DNA of 64,000 nucleotides from Rhizoclosmatium globosum (Eukaryota; Chytridiomycota; Chytridiomycetes; Chytridiales; Chytriomycetaceae): the NCBI GenBank assembly GCA_002104985.1, contig MCGO01000193.1, positions 1-64,000 of the forward strand, in the 5' to 3' direction. The notes below the pieces were generated by a model. It ran no database searches. It had not been told where the DNA came from and was given only the letters and a program-made list of their open reading frames with translations. Shown piece by piece: positions 42,608 to 53,042 of this stretch (within the stretch, counting starts at the first letter, position 1; the number at the start of each line of letters is the position of its first letter). Made by a program: the position numbers and the translations under genes.

Positions 42608-44124
42608 TCAAACAAGCATGTCATCATTAGCAGAAGTGAAAGTACACTTTAGCTCATCGTTCATTGCATTATAAAATGCGGTTTTTCCTTCTTGAATGCC
42701 TGTTGCGTCCTTGTTGTCAATGATCATTCGGTAAACAGCGTAGCTTGAAGCTTTTGAGTCCAAATCATGTGTTTCAATTTTGTTGCACAAGTTGTGGCGG
42801 ACCTGCATTGAATTTAAGCATTAAAAGCATGGATGACATGCTTACCAAACAAGCAATGAAGGCAAGTACATGAAGAGACTTTTTGCGAATGAAACTCTCC
42901 TTGTCAAGATGTCTTTTAAACGCAGCCAGTTTGCAGATTCTTGCAGCTGCTTTAATGAAGATAGGGTTTGTGAAGCGTTCGAAAGACTCTGTTCCATCGT
43001 CTTTGGGAGTATACTTGTGCATAAACCTGAGTTACTGTTTAGAAGTTGAGTTGAAAAGTCAAGGAGGCTACCGATGAGTTTTAGTGTCAATTAAAGCCAA
43101 AATTTCATTAGTCTTTCCAGTCACGCCATAAAGTTCGGAATCAATGGCCACCTCTTTATACTTCAGCAGTAGATGGCTCCGAAAAGTGCTTGTGACTGTA
43201 ACATACTAGTAATTCTAATGTTAGAAATTCCACACCTTGAAACCAAAGCACAAACCATTGTAACCAGCTGATCAGGTAATCCTGAAAGTTTATCCTTGAG
43301 AGCTTTGGTTCCCATAACTTGCCCAAACACTGTCCAAAGCCAGGCCTTTCCCTCTGCATCACCATTTCCTTTTGTGATGAAACCAAACGCGTTTCCAAAA
43401 ATAACCATTCGTTGGAATGTTGCACGGATGGTTGCCATGTGGCTGGATTTGTTTGATTAGTGACGTTGTTGAAAATGCAAACTTAACTCAAACCTTTTGT
43501 CAACATAGTTCTCCCAGTACGTTTCCCCAGATTGGGAAAAACTTGAGTTGGAATCATTGAAGGGCAAATAGGATCGAGATGATACGTAATCAACGCGCTT
43601 GCGTTTACCCACAGTCTGGGAAGCTTGCACTCCAACAGAGTCCTCATTTTCATAGATACTGTGGTCAAAATTTATGTCCAGTTCAGTCTCTTGCTCGTTG
43701 TCTTCAAGATCTGGATCCATAATGGTGTCCACTTCTGGCAGATCAGCAGATCCATCAACAACATCATCACTGCCTCCAGCTGCAGACTGAGAGAGATCAT
43801 CAATAGAATTTTCAGAAACGTTTCCAGCTCTATTGGGGGCGTGAACTTTGTGTTGGAAAGGTGTAATAGTCATTGGTTGAGGTGTTCCTTTGGTTGTAGT
43901 CCTACAAAGACCAGTTAGAATCAATGTCACCCATCTTAGCAACGTACTTAGTCTTTGATGGCGTAAATGACTTTGTTGCAATGCTGGTGGGTGCATTGCT
44001 GTGCCATAATTGTTGTTAATCACAGCAAACCAAACCTTAGAACTCACCGCTGTTTGGAACCAAAGGATTTTGCGCCGCTTGCTTGCTGCTCATTGTGTGG
44101 TTTTGTTCGCTTCTGACTGGACAT
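42608..44124 (-). CDS. Plavaka companion protein (DUF6532-like)
   Basis: Seven exons (44124-44048, 43998-43948, 43901-43494, 43442-43256, 43205-43072, 43026-42846, 42802-42608) join in frame to 410 aa starting MSSQKRTKPH. The first half is low-complexity and acidic, with a nuclear-signal-like GKRKRVD. The second half has the pattern I associate with DUF6532 proteins of fungal transposons: FRSHLLLKYKEVA..Y.., FTNPIFIKAAARI and LHVLAFIACLVRHNL. That assignment is from memory of the family shape. It may play the part of the DNA-binding companion (TNPA-like) of CACTA elements. Confidence 0.65.
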
Positions 44125-44255
44125 GTTGCTCACAGAACAGTTGGACAGATCAGGATCAAGAATTGCGCAATTTTTGGAAAGTGCTCAACCACAATTGCGC
44201 CATTTTCGCAGTTTAAGAAGCTGCTTTTCACCCAGAACTTGCCAAATATTTTCTC
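44125..44255. promoter_or_regulatory. Bidirectional promoter of the Plavaka element
   Basis: Only 131 bases separate the two divergent start codons. It contains two partly repeated stretches, ATTGCGCAATTTTTGG and ACAATTGCGCCATTTTCGC, sharing ATTGCGC. These are candidate binding sites for an element protein. Confidence 0.5.
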
Positions 44256-47102
44256 ATGCGTTTCAAGTGCGATTTGGACGGTTGCCAGTGTGTCTTTGGG
44301 GACCAACGTGGTCTTACAAAGCACATGAACGTAACACACGCTGCTTATTTACAACGCAGACGCTTCCAAGATGTCTCTTCAGATTCGATTGACTTGGATG
44401 AAATTGAAACTGCTGTTTCGGAGCTCATTGGACTGAGCAATACCAATAATAGCCTCGAACTGCCTTCCGAAACCACTGGCAGTGAAGGTTCTGTCGCCGA
44501 CTTTGATCATTCCATTTCAGGGGAACCAGACTCTGGAATCAATATTGAAACACATGGTATTTAAATCATAGGTTGTAATAGTGGTAACATTATTTAGGTC
44601 AACCGACTTCTGATGAAGTTTATGATTGTAACGTGAACCTAGAACGTGCTGTCCGCGAGAAATTCACACCAGCGGACCTTGACTGTATAATTCACGTTAT
44701 TCACGATAATCCTATGGGTCAAAATGCCATCACCAAAAAGCTACAATTTGATCGTCCACGTCTGAAAGAGATTTATGTACCAACGTTCAAGAGTGGAAAA
44801 CAACTACATGCAGCAGTGGACAGTTTCTCAGGGCTCAGTGTGGTAAAAGATCTTGATGTCTCACTATTCTGTTCTAAAAAACATTCTAGGATTACGAACT
44901 CAAGATCATTCCAATAAACGTCATTCTTGAAAGTCTCCCACGAAAGTATCATGGAGAAGCTCAAGAACTTTACAATGATGATCCTGTCCATATTTATCTG
45001 CGACCATTAGACAAGCTTCTTAAAGAAATGTTGGCGGATGTTACTTTGAGAGAGCAATTTGTTTATTGTTATACTGAACAGTTTGGCAGTAATGGTGAAC
45101 GGTTGTACGATGAAGCATTTTCAAGTGACTACTGTAAAGAACTCCAGGACCTTCTTGATGATGATTTTGGTGTGCCTCTGCTCTTAATTTTTGGATCTGA
45201 TGCTGCACTCGCAACCAAAATTGGAAAGCAATCCTTTCATCCTGTTGTTCTTACTCTTGGAAACATCAAAAAAAATTGGAGAAAAGTACTTAATAACTAT
45301 GCCAGTCGTCTTGTGACTTATATCCCCATTGTGAAAGCAAGTAAGAATAGTCAGCTGAAGTCTGGGTTTCTTACAGCCTACAAGAGGGCCGTTTATCATT
45401 CAGCACTTGGAATTGCATTTGAAAGTATTAAAAATTGGATCCAAAATGGAGTTGAACTAGTTAGTCCAGATGGGTTGCAGCGCAGGTTCTTTCCTTGCCT
45501 TTTCAATTGGAATGCTGATTATCCAGAGGCAGCACTGGTTTCGACTGTTAGTCCAATATGCAAAGCATCACCAATGTTTTGCTGCTTTGTTTCAAGTGAT
45601 GATTTGGATCGTTGCGATGTAACTTCCACGTACTGGGGAATCAAGACAACGACCGAAATGAAACAACATTTTGATAATTCAATGAATCAAAATTCAAATG
45701 CTGCCAAAGCAAAAATGTTTGCAGAGAAAGGACAAGTGCCCTTTATAAAAAACGCGTTTTATGAACTTGGTCCAAGGTTTTGTATTCATGCAGCTATTCC
45801 CGCTGATCAAATGCATTCAATTCCTTTGGGTGTCTTTGGCAAACATCTTTGGCCAATAACATTGAAACTGGTAGAAGGTCAAAACGATGGTGGCTTAGAT
45901 GTTTTGGATTCACGATTTAAGAGAATCCCTCCTTACCCTGGGTTTAGCCGTTTCAAGAACAGTGTCTCGAGTCTTAGTTTCCTTACCAAAAAAGACTATG
46001 AAAGCATTATGATGGGTTTGCTTCCTTGTCTCTTTGGTTTAGTAAGCAGTGATGTTATTTTGTGCCTGAGAACACTGATTGACACATTCATGATGATCAA
46101 ATCTGCTTCACACACAGAAAATTCAATTGGAGTTCTTGAAAACAACCTTGTTCTGCTGCATGAACAGCTGAATGTATTTCGGGCTCAAAAATCAATGAAA
46201 TTCCCCAAGATGCATATATTGGCATCATTTCCCCGCAACATAAGGCGTTTTGGTGCAGCTGATTCCTATGGCACAGAATTCCTTGAATCCACACAGAGAT
46301 TAAATGTTGTGGAGGCCTATGAGGGAACAAATCATAAAAATTCGGAGGAGCAAATGATCCGAGCAGTCACAAGGAAAGACAAAGTACATCGTATGAAAGC
46401 TATTCTGGGGAGACTGAAGGAGAATAGGCCAGGGTGGGCTAAGCCCTCAAAGAATGCAGTGTTTGCTCTTCTGGTCTGCAAGGGAAGGTTCCGATTTCAC
46501 GAGTTTGAAGTTCGATGGCCTGGATCTCAATTATACACAAAACTATCTCAGTATGGTATTGAATTTCAGTTTAATGGAACAAAGGTAAGAACCTTTTGCA
46601 ATTTTGACTGTCGTCTGACTTATTTTAGAATATGGCATATGAAACTCTCAGGAAGATTGAGCATTACGAAGATCGCAGAAATCATCAAGAATTTATCAGG
46701 GTCAACAATAGAGTCCCTGAGCATAATTTCTTGATTTATGATGCCTCTATGCAAAGACCTTCAACTCTTGACACCGGTTTGGGTGAAAGTCAGTTTATGG
46801 CAGGACGCGCACAGTTATTTTTGTCAATATCGCACCAAAGTGGTGACAAATACTTTGCAGTTATACACTGTTACAAGGCAGTTGCACGTGATATGCAAAA
46901 TGGGACTGGGTGTTTTATTATTGAGCCTGCAGCAACACCGGCAATCACAGTTATCCCTGTTGAAGCTATCATCAGCAAAGTCCATGTAATTCCTTATTTC
47001 CAAGATGGTCAGAATGGGCAATCAGGCAAAGTTTACATTAACACCTATGCCGACCGTTATTTGTGGTCACTTTTAGGAAGCAGTTGTGAAGTTGAACAGT
47101 GA
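44256..47102 (+). CDS. Plavaka-type transposase
   Basis: Four exons (44256-44556, 44598-44842, 44890-46584, 46629-47102) join in frame to 904 aa. An N-terminal C2H2 finger (CDLDGCQCVFGDQRGLTKHMN) is usual for the family. The core has the Plavaka blocks in order: LLIFGSDAALATKIGKQSFH, VVLTLGNIKKNWRKV, FFPCLFNWNADYPEAALV and DQMHSIPLGVFGKHLW. The catalytic acidic residues are expected in the GSD, NADYPE and later DQMH regions. The C-terminus (exon 4) has no recognised domain. The uninterrupted frame suggests a functional or recently active cut-and-paste element. Confidence 0.85.
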
Positions 47103-47139
47103 AATGGAAATAAAGAATGTATATCTTAATTATGCTGTA

Positions 47140-47480
47140 TCATTTTGTGCTCTTTTGTAACATTGTTTGCAGCTTGTGCGCAAACTGAAAAGACCATTTT
47201 CAACGTTCGCACTGTCCGCAAGACTGGTCAGAGATTCCGAAAGACCGTTTGTAGCTTCCGCACTATCTGAAATACCATTTGTAACGTTTGCATTGTCTGC
47301 AAGACTGTTTACACCACTCTAATTCAGTTTGCAGCTTTCTGGAAGACCATTTGAGTTTCTGCTCTCAGTTTGATTATCTCCAGGTCTGCAAGTCATTCAC
47401 AGCTTGCACAGTATGTTAGTAGGGGGATTGCATCATCTGGAAGACTTGTTGCAGCTTCTGGAACATCTGTAGCACCCAAG
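47140..47480. repeat. Degenerate subterminal repeats
   Basis: Phrases such as TTTGCAGCTT, GCAAGACTG and GAAAGACC recur every 25-45 bases between about 47165 and 47480 in varied form. Their place just beyond the transposase stop fits subterminal binding repeats of CACTA elements. Confidence 0.5.
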
Positions 47481-47816
47481 GCACATCTGCCATGCACAGT
47501 ACATTTTGCAAGAATAATCATTCAGAAAAGTGTAGACAGAATATTCATTATTTCTTTATTTTGTATGTCTATGAATCCTTTGTATTTAGAGTGTCCACAG
47601 ATGTTATTTGGAAGGACAAGAATGTGGGGTTTCAAATGACAAACACATTATCATGCATTACAGATGACTTACTGTTATTCTGGATGTGTGTATGTTATTA
47701 TCCTGTGTTATCATACATTTTTTTGGCACAAATAATAGGCATAATACACTGTTTTGCATTGTCAAGGAGGGGGCTGTTTCCTGATGATAGACCCAGAATC
47801 TAATAGAATACGATCT

Positions 47817-48153
47817 TTAACAAACCAGTGTGTAAGAATATGAAAGCATACCAGGTGGTACAGCACTTCCTCCAGCAGGCAACGTTGCTGAAACTACTCG
47901 AGTCAAATCCACTGTTTCTGTTCGACGGGGTACCGACAGTTGATCCATTGACGTAACAAACATCGAAGAGTGATCTAGTTTTTTGATTATTCTTCGGACT
48001 GTAATGATGATCTTTGAATTGGGTTGTACCTTTAGTTCGTCGCGCTCTTGCAGTACTTATAGTCAATGTACGCAAAGAATCAAACCTACTACTAAACCCA
48101 TCTTCATCGATATTATTGTTTTGTGGGGGCTGTAGATGATTGGTTGAAGCCAT
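47817..48153 (-). CDS. Small unknown protein at the transposon border
   Basis: Two exons (48153-48030, 47974-47817) join in frame to 93 aa: MASTNHLQPPQNNNIDEDGF .. RTETVDLTRVVSATLPAGG. The sequence is hydrophilic and Ser/Arg-rich, like the cytosolic tails of the neighbouring single-pass membrane genes, but has no membrane helix. A GT just after VPPG could start an intron whose partner exon is not found. The gene may therefore have been cut by the element lying directly downstream. Low certainty. Confidence 0.35.
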
Positions 48154-48289
48154 TTCTGTTGAAAGAAAGGGTTAAGGTTTGACAGCTCACTTCCCGCCAA
48201 ACCAGATAATATGAGAACATACTAGAACAAATAAATAGATAATATATTGAGGCTATAGATAGACGATGGTATACGTAAAATTCAATAAG

Positions 48290-49251
48290 TTACAGTCTTG
48301 AGTCCGAAACCTTCCATTCTCCGTCTTTGGCAGATCCAACTTCCATAGATTCAATCTCTGAAACTGTAGGCGTTTTCATACCCGTTCCTTCAAGCCCGTT
48401 TTCCTCCTCAACCTCATACTCCTCAACAGTAATCGGTAACTGCCAATCCGCAATCCTCCCTATGCCATTAACAACTTCCTCTTTACCATCACCCAAGACC
48501 CGCATCCCATGATACAACCAACTCCTATCCATATCATCCTTTCCCCGCCCCCCACCATCCCGATTTAAAGAATACGAAGCCACAAGCCTCGAGACAGGAA
48601 CTTCCCTTTCAACCCTTACAACAGGCCTCTCGCCACCACTCAACCTATTTCCACACCTCCTCTCAATTTGAGCGACGCGATCGACTTCCGTTGCAGATGA
48701 GTGTATAAGGACAGGCGATTTAGTTGGGTGGAATAGATGGACGGGTAAAGGCGATCTCGACGCGAGTTTTCGAGATTTCGAGCGACGGAAGCAGGATGCT
48801 ATGACAGTGAGTTGGGGAGTTGGTGTTTGTTGAGGGATGTGAAGTGGCTTACCGATTAGAATCAAGGCGATTAAGATTGCGATTGCGGATGTTATATAGA
48901 GAACGTTGGTTACGAGTGGGGAAGCTAAGATTTTGAGTAGTTTAGTTTTAATGTGGCGCTTGAAGTATGTGGGGGATGTCATATGTGGGAGATTTTACAA
49001 TTTGTTGTTGGATCTGTCGCGTTCGAAGGCGGCGTCAATGGCGTGGCAGTAGGCGATGAAATAGAAATATCAGTGTTTGGTGGGGCCGCGGTTGGAATCA
49101 AGGAAGACATCGTTTGAGTCGTCGTTACAGATGAGAGTTTCGCAAGTGCCGTCAAAGCATTCAAGACATTATTGATTCCACCTGTCGGAAGTACCATTGG
49201 CTGATCGAGCGGATGCTTCAATCCGAGAATGAAAGATAGTATTCCTGCCAT
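48290..49251 (-). CDS. Single-pass membrane protein with Ser/Thr-rich ectodomain
   Basis: Three exons (49251-48999, 48924-48853, 48798-48290) join in frame to 277 aa. After a hydrophobic start (MAGILSFILGLKHP) comes a Thr/Ser/Pro-rich region of about 65 residues (SSVTTTQTMSSLIPTAAPP). A membrane helix encoded mainly by the middle exon follows (VLYITSAIAILIALILI), then basic CFRRSKSRK and a long hydrophilic tail. This is the shape of a wall-sensor-like protein (short helix, mucin-like outside, basic stop-transfer), though no family is recognised. Confidence 0.6.
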
Positions 49252-49586
49252 TGAATGTTCTAAACGTAAGTTTTTGAAGTTGACAGCTATATGACCATGT
49301 TTATACTCGCGGAGTTTAAAAATTGAACACTTTTGGAAAACAGCATTTTTAGATATTTCGATTGTTCTTTTCCTTTCGACTGATTTAAGGCGAAATAGGA
49401 ACTTTATTCCAACTTTTAGAATCACAATTATAGAAAGGAGTATTTCCAAAAAGCCATTTTAATAACTGCAATCTATTTATTCAACGATGAGTGGAAGGAT
49501 AAAATGAAAGAGCCACCTCATATTGAACAATCTCATGAACTAAATGCTATTGTTATTACAAACAATCAAAAAACGCACCCCACAAC

Positions 49587-50525
49587 ATGAACTCGACCAT
49601 CACAACTGAGATTCCTCCAGGTCCATCCATATCACTACCACAATATATGATACTTGGGGGTCTATATGGAGTAACTATCCATACGTCAACACTTGGTATC
49701 ATTGGCACCATCACACATTTCCGAAACGCTCCGAATTTTTTCAGGGCCGCCATAGTCATGACCTTTTTTAACGTATGGGCAATAATATTTACAATTCTCT
49801 TTTCTGCAAGTTTCTTCTACGACAAGGACGGCTGTGCAATCAAGTCGTTCTTCCTCAACCTTTCATCACACTTCTTTTTCACAACGTTCGACGCGTTTAT
49901 TCAATACAAGACGTTTGCTTCTAGCAGGAACAATAAGTTTGTTTTATGTGGGATTGTTGTGATTTTAGCTCATCGGATTTGTTGGGCTGTGGTGGATTTA
50001 GTCTTTAGTAAAGGGATTTGGGATCCAAATTTAATGGCTTGCGAATGTAAGTAACTTTTTCTATGGCTTATGAGCTCATAACTCTTTAGACACGCAAAAT
50101 AAGTTATCAGGTTTCTTCCTTTTCTCGTTTGTACTCTGTCTTACAGCCGATTGACAGGTCTCGGCTACAACAGTGCAGATCTTATTTCCGATGGCTTTGC
50201 AACAATTGTTTGTATTTCGTTTAACTATCAGTACCTTACCAAAGACTGGACAACTGTTTCGCGAGTTTTGATTGAAGAAAACGTACTGAGATCGCTTGTA
50301 ATTGCAACTATTCAATCTGTTATGATTTATATTGACATGTACGACACGGATTATTACACACTTATTCTGGGTTTTACTATCCAAAACTTGTTATATACTG
50401 CAGCTTTGAATAGCGAGTTATACTGTTCGTATCTTATTCTTCTTTTTTTTTTGAATATCCGATTAACGAAAAAACAGGGATTCAAGCCAGAAAGTATTCC
50501 CAACAGGTCACAGCTTCCCGAATGA
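49587..50525 (+). CDS. 7TM membrane protein, lineage-specific family, copy 4
   Basis: Three exons (49587-50046, 50090-50110, 50158-50525) join in frame to 282 aa, with a 21-base middle exon. It shares with the 14-17 kb cluster the FDAFIQYKTF, HRICWAVVD, GIWDP and GLGYNSADLISDGFATIV blocks, in the same order, but is clearly diverged. About seven membrane segments are present and the cytosolic tail is short. The intron before GLGYNSAD is extra compared with copies 1 and 2. Confidence 0.7.
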
Positions 50526-50688
50526 GTGACATGGTAGACTCTGAATGCAAAGCTATCACCCCAACTCGATCCAAAGCATAAATTCAATCACACGCTAAAA
50601 GAAATTTTAATTATAAATTACTTTTATTTGGGTTGCAAAATATATCAAGATTTACATAGTCAATCCGGAACGGAGTTTCACCATAGCC

Positions 50689-53014
50689 ATGTCATTCCAA
50701 CCATCAATAGCAGATATCCTCTTTTTTGTTTTATGGCTTCCGATCGGTTGTATATCGACGTTGATGTTCTATCTTCGTCGGTCAAAGAGGAACATCGCAA
50801 CGCGTTCTGTGAAAATCCAACTCATTCAGGCCATCTGCACTATTATCGCCACAATCTTTCTCCGGATCGACACTATAACGAAAGACGTTCCGTGCTTTGT
50901 TGAATGTATAGTGACTTATTACTCTCGACTTCGATTGAACTGATTTATTTCTGCACAAAGTATGGATATTCCACCTGACACTCATCCCATGGACAGTCGC
51001 CGTGCTTCTCCGATGTCTCCACTTACACATCGCCCACAGATTCAACCAAATAGTTCTCTACGGCGGCCCAATTGGCGCAAAGTTCTCATCACGAAACCTT
51101 ATCGAATCACATAAAGACGAGTTTGGATTCGTGATATCAAATCCAGCTACATCACCAGAAGGAATCGCCGTGACGGCGCCTATAAAAGCTGAACCGTCGA
51201 TAAGAGAGTCAATGATTATGAGACCAGATGAAACGACAAAACCTGGCTCGGGCACGGCGAAAGGCCATGTCCACGCTGCATCTGATAAACCAAAGTCGGA
51301 ATGTCAAGGTTTATTTAGCGGGGCGTACTCAACTTCGTCTCTCCCGCATCTATCGAAAGTCGCGTCAAAAGCCGTTTTACCACAAAATAATTCAGCGTTG
51401 GATATACAGCAGCCTGAAGAAGAGGTTGTGGATGTTGTCGACAGCCAAGTGGAGAAGTGGATGGGAGCTGGGACTGGTAACGAAAATGAGCGTGTGGCTC
51501 TACTGAAACTAGAGAAAGCACTTATTCTCTCGTTATTAATTGCACTTGTTGTATGCGTTGTAGTTCAGGTTTGTCTCAGTGAAACCTTCTTGGTTGCTGA
51601 AGTCTTTTAGATATTTTCAAAAACACATCGAATAGCACCTGTAATGGCATTTCCAGTCTGTGTTGTAGACTTTGAGTACATCTTCGCCTTTTCATACATG
51701 GTTGTAGTAAGTATTTTTGCATTTTGCCAAAGCAAACTCTGCAAATAGGTTTTCGTATTCATCGGACCTTTCGTGGTATATTCAATATCGGATTTAAACT
51801 CGGTCAATGTTTACGCTGTTTTTGATTTGCTGGTTTCTGTTGTTCTGGGAGCAGTAATAGGTAAAATTTCACTATCATCACTTCGAAATTAAACATGATT
51901 TAGGAGTATACGGTGCGATTTGTAGTGTAAACAAGAATGTATGCGAAAAATTTAATGAGATGGATTTGTAAGATTACTTAGAAGTTCCGTTCAAGCTAAA
52001 ATTCACCAATGTAGGGTTGTGATTGTGCTCATCATCTGCCACATTACAAGTGTAATTACGCCAATCGCCCTGACATACATCCACGAACGAAAAATGCGAA
52101 TCAAGAAACTCGTCATGAACCTAACCTGTTTCCGCCAAGTCCTCGACGACGACTTCCTCTTCAACTCCTTCAAACTATTCGCAATCAAAGACAGCGCAAG
52201 CGAGGAATGTTTCTTCTGGGAAACATACAAAGACTTGTACTTAAGCGTCATGAAGTACATCAAAAAGCATCACTACGAATACATTGAAGTCATGGCAGCA
52301 AATATGCCTCCATCACAACATGAACCATCCAGATCTACAGTACCAACACCTCCATCCATAAATACACCCGTATATCATTCTTCAAGAGTTTCGAGACTCA
52401 CAAACTATCACCGCGATACTGTCGGGACATCTGCGAACCTTGACCCAATGCACAACCGTTCTTCTAACGTCCTTCCATCCTCTCCACCAAGTGGTCTATA
52501 CCCCTCATCCGTACAAAGCCCATCAATCCAATCCCCATCCATCTACTCAGCATCCCAACAATCCCTCAACCAAATCGACAAGCAAATCGATAGCGGAGGA
52601 CACATGAGTCTTCAACTCCAAATCCAAAACCTTGCTCAAAAGAACGCGTCGCTTGGAGGTTCGCTTCACTCGCTTACACCTGAAATGACAGGGTTGGAAG
52701 TCCCACCTGAGCTGGTCCCAAAATACGTTGCGTTTTATAAACGGTTTTGTTGTGAGGGAGCACCGTGCGAAGTCAACTTGAGTGCTTCCGTCAAAGTCGC
52801 GTTGAAAAAGAAAATGAAGAAGGGGAAATGGTTTGTAGGGGATTTCGAAATGGCAAAGGAGGAAGTTGTAAATAGCATGGTGAGTGACATTTTTCTTCGC
52901 GCGTTCTGATTAACAAAGATTGGAATAGTATATGAGTATATATCCGCGTTGGATGGCAAGCAAGAATTCCAGCGATTCCAAAATCATCACATCTTAATAC
53001 GGTTCATAAAGTGA
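50689..53014 (+). CDS. 7TM receptor fused to an RGS domain
   Basis: Seven exons (50689-50905, 50961-51568, 51611-51706, 51749-51861, 51905-51967, 52015-52879, 52919-53014) join in frame to 685 aa. Seven membrane segments are spread over exons 1-6. A large hydrophilic loop of about 140 residues sits between helices 3 and 4. From about residue 404 an RGS domain begins (VLDDDFLFNSFKLFAIKDSASEECFFWE). It is interrupted by a Ser/Pro-rich insert of roughly 130 residues, then resumes with PKYVAFYKRFCCEGAPCEVNL and the C-terminal helices. RGS domains speed GTP hydrolysis on G-alpha, so this protein would sense a signal and switch off a G protein, as in plant RGS1 and related fungal proteins. Confidence 0.7.
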
Positions 53015-53042
53015 ACCACATTGTACATTTATCTTGAATTAT

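Larger units (their letters stand above)
42600..47480. mobile_element. Plavaka-type (CACTA-like) DNA transposon
   Basis: Two genes read outward from a shared 131-base region: the transposase to the right and a companion gene to the left. Beyond the transposase lie degenerate short repeats of the kind found near the ends of CACTA elements. Both genes are in frame through all exons, so the copy may be intact. I could not find convincing terminal inverted repeats or target duplications by eye, so the limits given are approximate. Base composition is more AT-rich than the surrounding genes. Confidence 0.7.

Noticed and set aside
42383..47800. Terminal inverted repeats CAGTGT.. for the Plavaka element
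   Set aside because: Short matches near 42506 and 47750 do not extend and have no matching target duplication.
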